Below the pieces are notes generated by a model. The model saw only the letters and a list, made by a program, of their open reading frames with translations. It was not told the DNA's origin and ran no database searches. A DNA stretch of 64,000 nt from Amphimedon queenslandica. Lineage: Eukaryota; Porifera; Demospongiae; Haplosclerida; Niphatidae. The position numbers and the translations under genes were made by a program. Of the stretch, positions 54,357 through 64,000 are shown piece after piece. The DNA lies in contig NW_003546245.1 of NCBI RefSeq assembly GCF_000090795.2, forward strand, positions 416,380-480,379. The letters are read 5' to 3'. How positions within the stretch are numbered: the stretch's first letter is position 1; the number at the start of each line of letters is the position of its first letter.

Positions 54357-57300
54357 AGAGAGTTTACTGGTAAATTCACTCTCCTCGGCTCATTATGCTC
54401 TGAGTATCGGTACATACAACTCAATATTCGTGGTTGCCATAGTGACGGCTGCGACACTCGCGTAAGACAGATTTACGTCCAGGGGTACAGGTGAGTGGGC
54501 GGAGCATTTTTTGTTGCCATAGCAACGTGCTTGTTGCCATAGATACAAGAGGGAGAACCTCCCAACGGTGATGGACGGTTTGGTGATATTCTATTTAAAC
54601 CTGATCTCCTCAGTAGTAACTACAGCTATACCACTGACCCCTTCGCTTAGGGACACCATACTGGGCCACTCAAAGTAAGAGAGAGAGAGAGAGGGAGGGA
54701 GAGAAGGAGGAATTAGAGAGGGAGAGGGAAGTTAAAAGTGTACATGTACATGTATGTAAGATTCGTCATTTTTATTCTCTATTTTTTCTTTTTTTAGGAA
54801 TTGTTTCAGATACCTTCCTCCTCTTTCTCTCTCGCGAACATCCACACAAAAACCTGAGTTTCTATCAACCACTTTAACTAACGAGATGGACAAATTTATA
54901 AAGACACTCTGGTAAGACATATATTTATTTATTCATTTTATTTATTTATTATTTCTAGTCTGCCTGGAGATAATTTTGTCTCTGTTGACACAGAGTCTCT
55001 GGCCATATTGATAGAGTTTTCGATCATCACTGGTAATTTTAACAATATACTGGACTCACTTCAAATACTGATGGGTATGACCCTACTCGTTAATAAATAA
55101 TTAAAGGTTTCTGTTTTTTTTTGAATATATGCAGATAATGTGGCCCTTGATTTGGAGCTCTGCCCTTTGATGATGAAACTAGAATCTTTGGAAATTTCAA
55201 AGTTTAAGAGACATGGTATATTTTTGAATTTCATCTTTATTAATCTCTTTAATTTCCTTTGTCTCTCTCAGCCTCGCTGTTAAGATTTGATGTTGTTAAA
55301 TGTGATGCTGATACAGTTGAGGGTCATCAAGTTAATAACATGTTCACTAATGAGATGGCAGGAACTGGAGGTATGCATACACTTCATCCCTTTTATTACC
55401 TCCTCTTCTTTGTACTGTACGTCTAGTTCCATTTAAGACTGTGAAAGGTAAAAATGTTGTCAATATTATTGTCAAAGGTAAAAAGTCAGTCAGTTGGCTT
55501 CAAGTTGTTAAGATACACATGAAAGTAAGTGTAAATGTAACATTTACCCTCTTTAAACTTTGATCTATTCTAACACCTTCTGTCATGTTTTTATGTACAT
55601 GTACATGTATCTACACTGTATTTTGTAGGTGACTAGTGGTGATACAGGGGCAAGGGCTGGCCTCCTATTCCTCCTTGATGTTGAAGACCCCAAGGACCCA
55701 ACGGTATTAGAAAAATATGTACAATACGACACATTCACTGTTGATGATTGGAATAAAATGTCTGAGGCTGATAGAATGTCTGGGAAAGGGCCCGTGGCTT
55801 ACTTTGCACCAGAGAAGGAATGGTAAGGAGTACAATCTTCCACACATTTACAAACGAGCTGATTTTTGAAGAAAAAGTAAAGGCTATAGCCCATGGTTTT
55901 TTCCAAAAATGGCTTTAAAATTACCCCCAATTTTTATTACATTTTTTGATACACATTGATGCCCTTATGCTATGTAGAAACTTTCCACATGTTTATGTAC
56001 ATGCATGTACATGTACATCTTTTACTTTATTCAGGAAAGAGTCTGAAGTGACCATTGAGGGGACATTGCCACCAGCAAAGGTATCATGATGATTGTTAAG
56101 ATTACTTTTCTGGTGTATATACATGTACATGTTCTTATGTTAATTGTTTAGAAAATTTTGAGGGTTTTAATTTTTTTAATTTTATTTATCATATATCTAG
56201 TATTTACTGCTCAAGTTTCTGTCTCAAGAGTCAAGTGATCAGATTGCTGTTCAGTGCATTAAGATCAAAGGATATGAAATATCAGAGCAACTGTACAAGA
56301 GCAATGAACTACTAAGGAACATGGTCAATATAAATGAATAAACACACACAGTCATACTCTCTTTCCTCTCTCTTTCCCTCTCCCTCTCTCTCTCCTATGA
56401 TATATAGGTACTCAAATTGGATATACCAACAGACCCTATGCTGCCATTTCAAGGCAGTAAGGTCTTGCTAAGGATATTGATATTCCTATGTCACATGTTA
56501 CATGATCTTGGCATCATACACACCAGTAGGACTAATGCTTACTTAGACCCCGAGACATTCGAGGTACAGTACTATAAAGCATAAACTGATTGACTAAGAG
56601 TTTTATGTAGTGGTAATTTAAGAGGAATAACTTGAGCAGTTTGATAACCATTTAATAAAATAAAATTTACTGTTTCGAGCCATTTTATGCATCCAGTTGA
56701 CCACAAATTTTCTAAAGTTATAAATCTGACTTCTCCAAAATTATCCATTATAAAATACAACTCATGTATACATCTATGTAATTGTATTTTTTATTTTATT
56801 ATTTCTAGGAAAGTCACGTTTCAACTGAGAGCCTCTCCCTAGAGAAGATATGGAGTCTCTACGTTCCTCTTAGTTTGAGGTAAGGGGTTTGGTCATTGGG
56901 CGTGGTCTTTAACCCTCTCATTTAGTGGAGACGGTCTCATGGAGCAATGTACTCTAGCGACACTGTTACTGATCAGACGAGCCATCCCTTTCCTCAAAGC
57001 CACACCCACTAATAAACTAACTAGAGGAAACAGCAACGGAACTAATAATAATGAGACAAATAAGGAAGGGGGCGGGGTTAATAACGAAGACACGCCCTCC
57101 TCAATACCCTCAGCAGTATTATCTCATCTTTGCTCATTAATGGATAATCCTGATACTGATCCATTCGTACGGACATTAGCACAGGATATTATTAAAGCGG
57201 GCGTGGTTGTGTTTTTCCCTGGCTCAAGAGCAAGACGGGGGTACCTCCTTGAGATGGTAAAGCTTGTCCTCACTGGGGAACAGCCTGCCTCGTGGTGGCT

Positions 57301-57602
57301 CAAGTTTGAAGCTTTGTGTGGCTACTTCAGTAAAACCAATACAAACTCATTACTTGAACTAACCTATGATTCTGCTAAGGTAATGGAAGGAGAGTTTACA
57401 CTGTGGATCATCACACTCTTTAGTTGTTTGTTTGTTGTTGTTGATTGTTTTTTGTTTTTTGTTGATTGTTTCTTGTTTGTTGTTGTTTTTGTTGTTGATT
57501 GTTGTTGTTTATAGGTAGCTGAGACTGACCCTGTTGCAGTAATGGAGATACTAAAAACAATAATCACAGTTGCAGCCACAGAAGTAAATGATATTATTAT
57601 TA

Positions 57603-57644
<42 letters not shown>

Positions 57645-60136
57645 CAGGCTGCTAATGATTTGAGTGAAGGAGCTAGGAGTCATCCTGATGACCTGGTGAG
57701 GTTACTGTGTGCAATGCAGAGTAACCTCTTCTACTGGATACGCTACCAACTGACGCTCAGTAAAGAAATGGAGGAGCAGGATTGGAATAAGACAAAAGAA
57801 ATCGTTCACAAACTATTAACTAATTGTTAGTTGGTGGACAAAAAGAGATTTATCTGTAGATTGCACTTCTTCCATTACTAGATGTTAGTGAGATATTTAG
57901 TAACTGTCACAGTTTGCTGAAGAAAGTTGAAACCCTCGAAAAGATAGAAGTAATTCACATCATGTGTACGTGCATGTACATGTACATGTATTTATACAAT
58001 TAGGAGTCAGTTTTAGAAGCTTTGAGAAGATCACTAGTTGGACAGGCACTACCTGAAATGGTGAGTATTCTGTTCCTTTCCTCCTCCTCCTCTCTCTCTC
58101 TTTTGATAATTATTCTCTTGTCTCTCAGTTAACATTTCTCAGTACTCTCCTATCTGAGGACATTCCAGTCATTTCTTTGTTAAACACTCTAAGTCCTCTT
58201 ATTGGATTGCTCAATTCGTTGTCACGGAAACTGCCCCACGTCTTCTTGAGTCTTGGATCAGAAGAGCTCCAGTGTTCGGAGGAGAGGGAGCTAGCAGTTT
58301 GGACGAGGGAGTCACGCCATAATTACGACAATAATTCTAGAATTAACGAGGTAATAATTACACCAAGTTATCAATGCTTAACATTATTATTGTTATTATT
58401 ATTATTATTATTTTATTATTATACTTTTAATAGGAGTTTGTATGTCCAGGAGCTGAGAGATTTCTGATTGAGTTTGATAGTCGATGCTGTACAGAGAGAC
58501 GGTAATTAGATGTATCTACACGTGATGTGATCTTTATGTCTTGATCTGCACATGTAGGTATGATTATCTCCAGTTTACTGATTCAACTGGTGAAAAGAAA
58601 ACATTTGATGATACGTATGGATCTGACCACTGGCCCTCTGTAAGCCTCTACTGATTAATATACTGAGAGTTATTGTCTCTTTACTCTAGACCTATGAATT
58701 CAAGGGACCTAAGCTCAGCTTTTACTTTTATTCTGATGGGAGCAACAACTTCTGGGGATATCGCTTCACAGTTAAGAACTATAATAAATAAAATATTTAT
58801 TTTTAAAAATCTATTTTCAGATAAAAGCATTCGGTAAAGGATTCCCTCCTCTTCACTGGCTCTTTGATCTACAAATCAACTTAACAAGAGCATTTGGACT
58901 TGCTATATCTAACGTCTTGGGGACCAAAAAGAGCAGTAAGTGGTGGGAGGGGTTAATTAGAGGTGGGAGGGGCTAATTAGTAGGCGTAACATGATTATTC
59001 CGATTCATGATGTTTCGTTAACATGTATAGGTATTACTCCTGTAAAAGGCAGTTCCAATAAAGAAGAGGAAAAGAAAGAGATGGAGGCCCTACTCCGCAG
59101 CAACTTTTGGAAGACCCTTTTAAGAGGAGGGTACCAAGTTGGGAAACTCACTCGGTCTCTCTCTGGAGCTCATGTACGTTGTAATAGCAAATGTTGTCAC
59201 ATGACTGTAGTGTGTGTTTGTGTTAATTTTAGGCTACAAGTCCGACTGACTCTGAAGTGTACTCTTATCTTTATGAAATGGCTGAAGAGGAAGAGACCGT
59301 CCATCCATTGATTGAAATGTAAGAGAAAGAGAGAGGAAGGGAGGGAGAGAGAGAGGGAGAAAGAAGGAACTTGTTTTCCTTGTCTCTATTATACAAAAAG
59401 ACCTCTTATTTTACATATTTTTATTATTTTTTATTTATTTACTTTTAGCTGTAGAGCTAAAAAAGGTGGCCCGTTTTTTGGCGGTAATTTGGTTGATAGA
59501 GCCGTGTCAGCAGTTTTTGCATCGCTGATCTGGCACTCACAAGAACTGAGAGAAGAATTAACTGCCAATCGTAAGAACTACCTGTATAGCACCAACAACT
59601 ACATTGTGTTCTCAAATAGCTTCCTTGCATCTGCACAATAAATAATCTATTATAATTATTCTCCTCTCTCTTTCTCCTAGTATCATCCTCCAGTTCACCG
59701 AAGGCTTCTCACGGTATTCTTGATGCTTTTGTAGCTGCTGAGAGTCTCCGCAGGGAGCTAGTAAGACTAAGGAATATCAAAGTGAAGCCATTATCTATTA
59801 TTATCTTTAGGTTGAAGCTCGTCAGAAGCTTGTGGAAGCGAAGGAAAATGAGAAAGAAGCCAACAGTCATACAAGCATTGATGAGGACGAGCCGGTCAAT
59901 GCCTGCAGGGATAAAGCATTTTATCTTCTTAAGTTTGCCGGCCTCTCTCGTGTCTCCTCCTCCTCCTCCACCTCATTAGTTTCCAGTGGAGGGAGCAGTA
60001 GTACACTGGCTGACGATCGTCCTGGTAGCCCGGTAATACGGCGGCCATCTTGGGGTCAGAAACACTCCTGGAGGTGGCAGAGAGTCTCCAGCGTGGTATC
60101 AACTGTCAGTCACATTAAACAACAGGTGGGTATGGC

Positions 60137-60176
<40 letters not shown>

Positions 60177-60879
60177 TAATTAGGTATCTCGTGAGGGGCG
60201 GGGCTTATCACTAGCGGAGAAACATCCTTCGTTTGATACTGTCCTTAGTTTCGTTAGAAATTCTGTTCTCACAAAGGATAAGATTCATGAACTAATACAA
60301 AACAGATCAAAACTGGCCAAAGAACTTTCAGATGCTTACAACATTGCCGCAGAGTTTTTCAAAGTCATGGCTCAATCTGGAGCTATTGAGGTAAGTGGGT
60401 GTGGTTGTGGGCGTGTTCTAATATATTCCCCGCCAATAGATCCCACTCTTGGTGTTCCTTCAGAGTCTACTGATTTGTCAGAGGAAGTTCCCATTGTGAG
60501 ATTTCAATTAAACACGTGGGTGGCATAATCCTCTGATTATTTTTAGGCATTATGGTTTGAGACTTGATGGGTGTGGCTTAGATCTTGAGACCCAGCTCCG
60601 TCGCTCGTTTCAAATATTCATCCACAGACTCCTTGATATTATTAATGCACACAAGAAAACCGTTAATCAGATGTCCACGTACGTCTACAGTATATGTATC
60701 TCATGTACATGTTTTTCTTCCTTCATAGTGATCCTCAAGATGGCGAAGGTGTTGAAATGGTAAAGTGTGTCTTCTCTCATCTCCTTGACATGTCGTGGCA
60801 AGACTATGATCACCTCTTACTGAGGGAGATTGAGCTACCCGAGTATTTATTTAACATAGTCATTAGTGAGTATTATGTA

Positions 60880-60937
<58 letters not shown>

Positions 60938-63900
60938 TAAACAAAAAGCACAATGTGAAATAGGATTCTCTCTCTCTTTCTTTCTCTAGATTCTTCTTCC
61001 TCCGAGGATAAGGTTATCTTGTGCTCATTTCTTCATGAGGAGGACATGATGGCTAGATACAATCATCACATGAAGCTACTGGAGCTTTGGAAGACACTGA
61101 AAGATGACAGCGACAAGAACGATGATGAGAAACTCTCGCATTTTAAAGAGACTGAACTAGCCAAAGAAAATCCAAAAGTAGACCAATACTAGTTATTATT
61201 CACTAGTTTTATTGGTATTTGCAGGAGACACTTCTCTTTCTTGCCATGCTGGCCGGGAGCCCAACTGTAGGTGGAGTAGGCACACCTCTTTGTGACGGAT
61301 GTAAACTGGTCCTTGATAATGAGAACAAGATATGGTACAGGAACATGGAGATTGAGGAAAACCTTAATCTCTGTAAAGAATGTTTCTTTGGTAAGGAAGG
61401 AGAGAGAGAAAGAGAGAAAGATTTACTTTTTTCTTATAGATGGTACAGGGGAAAGACCCGATTCACATACTCACGAACAAGAGTTTCAACAATTCTGGTT
61501 AGGTTTCCTTTTATAATTTATAGTATGTTTTACTTCTTTTCATTCATAGCTCACTTACATGCACTGATTGTGGGCTCTCAATCATTAGTCACAGGTTTCT
61601 AAATAAAGCTAACAACAGCAACTACTGCATTGGATGCTTTAGAAAAATTGAGTCAGTTACCATCTAAAGATTTAACCCATAATGTATTATTATTATTATT
61701 ATTATTATATTTAGGTCTACTGTTAAGGAATGGACGGTGTTCTTATTAGAGGAACATAAAGCTACAGAGAAAGCCAATAAATACTTCACCCATCATGATG
61801 GTGAGTGTTGATACATGTGTACTCTATTACTGTTAATTATTTGTTTAAAAGACATATACACGTACATGTACTTGTAATTGTGATATAATTTAATAACTTT
61901 ACGTGAATTTTTCTTTCTCCAGTTAAAAGTTATAGGTATTACGATCGTTCTATTATTAATATATACGAAGCTTCGAGTGCTTCCTTTTACAATCAGCATC
62001 ACTCCTGGACCCTATTCTCTTCTCTAGCTCTCTCTATGGCTCACAACCTTAGCTCTGAAGATAAAAACAAAACTAGTAAGAAAGAGAAAGAATTATAAAA
62101 ATGAAGAATTCTCTTCTAGCCATTTTTGATGAAATATCCTGTACTGTATTATGTTCTTTGGCCTTTATTGTCATTCTCTCTTTATGTAATAGTTTCTGAT
62201 CCTTCTTACCAGCGATACGCTTGCGAAATATTATTGACCTGCCTACAACTGGTGGCGACTGGATTAAAGTTCTCGCTAGCAGCATCACTGGATGAGCGTA
62301 AGGAAATATACATGTACACGTATATGTATAAGATTAAGGTGTACATGTACTTATTATTACTTTTATAGAGTTGGCAAAGAAAGAAGGAGAAGAATTGTCC
62401 AAGGAAGAGATAAAGCCTGATAAAGAGGAGGAGGAGGAGGATAAGAATGATGACAGTTTTAAATTGGGACCTGTTGATCCTCGTGTACAGACTGACGCAC
62501 CTATGGACAACCCCACAAAGACCACACCTACAACCACGCCCACAGAAACCAAGGACACTGTGAAAGGTAAATGAATATTTAATGACTGTAATGTACTTGA
62601 GTGCTTCACCAATTGAAGAAGCTACATCCAAAGATGATTCTAAGGATACAGTAACTGATGATACTAAAGGAAAGACTGAGCCACCTGGAGCAACAGGGAA
62701 TGAGCCAGGATCTAAAGTGGAAGAAAAGAAAGAAGAGGAGGGAAAGAAAGAAGAGGAGGGAAAGAAAGAAGAGGAGGGGAAGAAGGAAGATGAGCCATTG
62801 GAACCATCTGAAGGTTATCTTGGATGCCCACTGACTGGAGTTCAGAGATCCTTTGGTAAACTATTCACCAACAAATGCCTGGGACTATTAGCCAGTGTAT
62901 TACCTAAAGAACTAACTGTAAGTAGTATATTATTAGTATATTATCAGTGTATTATTAGTATATTATTTGTATATCATGTTACTATATAGTTACAGTCATG
63001 GATTAGTATGAATGGAAATGTTGAGAGAGTATTAGCAGACACTGTCCTACCAGTACTGCTCCAATTAGCTGGGTAAGAGAGAGATGTTACATATTATTTT
63101 TATATCTTTTAAAAAGCTCTAAAGCAATTGGTGAAGCTCGTCAGTTACAATCAATATTAGTCGCTACACAATACATGGCACGAGTCAGCACTGAGGTAAT
63201 AATACAATGAGTTTGATGTGAATCATTTATATTTGCATGTGGTTTTATTGGTTCATGATTATTGTTTTAGGTTGCTGATCGTGCAATTGAAGTGTTACAG
63301 GGTGTGGCTTCAGACCCGGACTCTGAGAGGGTGAAAACCCACGGACAGAAAACAACACAGTTCTTGTTTCAATTGGGAGCAGATCACCTTCAAAAGTAAG
63401 TCACTCATTTTGCCGTCTTTAATCCTTATATACTGCTCTTAACTCTCTCTTTGTTCTCTCTCTCTCTCTCTCTCTAGTTCCAATATCTCGGGTGCTGCTA
63501 CTGTAGCCGAGTGTCTTCTCTTACTCTCTAAGAGTAACGAATGGAAGGCGACAGTTGCCATGACAATAGGTGGTGTGCTTGATGTTCCCCCAGACTCCAT
63601 TAATCTTCCTGGAATATTTGGACTCTTGGTCATTGCTGGGTTCCCAAAGGTGAGAGGTTTCCGCTAAAGTGTTTAAACTAAACTGTGTCTCATTCCAGCT
63701 CTTGAGAGAAGGCAGTATGGTAAAGTGGTCAAAGCATGACGAGGAGTTGAGGGGCGTGGTTGTTGCCCCTCCCACTTTTGAAGACAAGAATATCAGTGTT
63801 GTTGAAATAAAGTCTCGAGAAACACTAACGGTAAGTCATTATTTTGATACTATAATATACATTCTTTCTTTCTCTCTCTCTCTCAGATCAAGCAAGGTGA

Positions 63901-64000
63901 TTTTGAGGTAGAGGAGATGCTTAGTGGTTGTATAATGGACACTAAGCTACAGCAGCTCATCAGTCTATTATCTACTGTATTCTCACTCACTGATAAAAGT
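51903..64000 (+). CDS. ZZEF1: ZZEF1, giant ZZ zinc-finger and EF-hand protein (5' part)
   Basis: The start is MGNLPSHVAGDDDLVDFELE, with an MGN myristoylation-type start as in human ZZEF1 (MGNAPSHSS). An EF-hand loop, ELDPDGDGNIEVTFVLQ, lies at about 52890-52949. The APC10/DOC-type domain runs from about 53675 to 54600 (TYWQSNGSPRTHWIR, DDSYMPKTIAVSVGNSPSNL, NIRGCHSDGCDTRVRQIYVQ), matching human SSYWQSDGSARSHWIR and RCLSDGCDTRIHG. A CUB-like domain lies at about 58435-58790 (CPGAERFLIEFDSRCCTERR, FYFYSDGSNNFWGYRF). Two ZZ zinc fingers follow: LCDGCKLVLDNENKIWYRNM (about 61290-61390) and a second from about 61549 with the CTDCGLSIISHRF pattern. Human ZZEF1 is about 2,960 aa, reads histone H3 tails via ZZ and may act in endosome-linked transcription. 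The 3' part lies outside the window. Over 40 short exons; many introns are microsatellite-rich. Confidence 0.95.
53143..53185. repeat. (ATT)n microsatellite in a ZZEF1 intron
   Basis: About 14 ATT units. A similar run lies at 52238-52270. Confidence 0.9.
54299..54357. repeat. (ATT)n microsatellite directly at a ZZEF1 acceptor
   Basis: About 19 ATT units ending ATTATTACAG, the acceptor before the exon encoding REFTGKFTLL. Preceded by a TACATGCAT hairpin-like motif near 54264-54286. Confidence 0.95.
55868..55990 (-). repeat. Decayed 186-bp repeat fragment in a ZZEF1 intron
   Basis: Retains only TTTTTATTACATTTTTTGAT, ACACATTGATGCCCTTATG and ATGTAGAAACTTT, recognisable as the part after the palindrome. 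Two other faint fragments are at about 53745-53845 and 62093-62165, the latter keeping ATGAAGAATTCTC and TCCTGTACTGTA. Confidence 0.45.
57589..57642. repeat. (ATT)n microsatellite near a ZZEF1 acceptor
   Basis: ATTATC/ATT run followed by ACCACAG and the exon beginning GCTGCTAATGATTTGAGTG. Confidence 0.95.
60139..60178. repeat. (ATT)n microsatellite near a ZZEF1 acceptor
   Basis: About 13 ATT units, then TAATTAG at the acceptor. Confidence 0.95.
60884..60938. repeat. (ATT)n microsatellite in a ZZEF1 intron
   Basis: About 18 ATT units; here a separate pyrimidine tract, CTCTCTCTTTCTTTCTCTAG, serves the acceptor. Confidence 0.95.

Noticed and set aside
1-64000. Bacterial or viral origin of any segment
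   Set aside because: Genes are intron-rich throughout and match animal families; no capsid, envelope, integrase or reverse-transcriptase signature was seen, and no tRNA gene could be supported by eye.

Overview
The window reads as compact, AT-rich animal nuclear DNA. It holds 22 protein-coding genes (20 complete, 2 cut by the window ends) in 64 kb. Most introns are short (about 45-200 nt) with GT..AG borders, and gaps between genes are often under 200 bp. Gene content (myosin V, TMEM104, HID1, ANKFN1, ZZEF1, EME1 and others), tiny introns and lineage-specific secreted or receptor genes fit a demosponge, most likely Amphimedon queenslandica or a relative. That species call is inference from style and recollection, not from a search.

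Layout. 1-391: 5' end of a secreted beta-helix-like gene (-). 554-8485: myosin V (-) and CCDC137 (-), 65 bp apart. 8577-9372: OXLD1 (+) and a C7orf50 homologue (+) whose reading frames overlap by 14 nt. 9569-13176: TMEM104 (-) and IQCK (+). 13213-16559: EME1 (-) and an NDUFB10-like gene (-). 16686-24106: RPL3 (+), HID1 (-), RSL1D1 (+). 24274-26906: a homeodomain gene (-) and ANKRD40 (+) that share an almost identical inverted 215-bp coding segment. 26989-33425: mitochondrial dicarboxylate carrier SLC25A10 (-), UTP6 (+), promethin/LDAF1 (-). 33735-44318: ANKFN1/wide awake (+). 44509-51235: three tandem paralogous single-pass receptors (-). 51903-64000: ZZEF1 (+), running off the end.

Some genes fit common themes: RPL3, UTP6 and RSL1D1 (ribosome and nucleolus); SLC25A10, OXLD1 and NDUFB10-like (mitochondria). 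Genes are arranged mainly as head-to-head pairs with 65-310 bp between start codons. Several of these small promoters carry a CACGTG E-box, and the IQCK promoter carries an RFX-type X-box.

The most unusual content is: (i) the receptor cluster at 44.5-51.2 kb, with two-module ectodomains, Ser/Thr stalks, unrelated tyrosine-bearing tails, and a 96-nt block identical in all three genes that includes a whole 47-nt intron; (ii) the inverted ANKRD40-tail duplication; (iii) a repeat family with a ~186-bp period and a 20-bp perfect palindrome, found at six well-preserved places, every one inside an intron.

Exon boundaries were placed by eye from homology and GT/AG sites. Outer CDS limits are more reliable than each internal junction.
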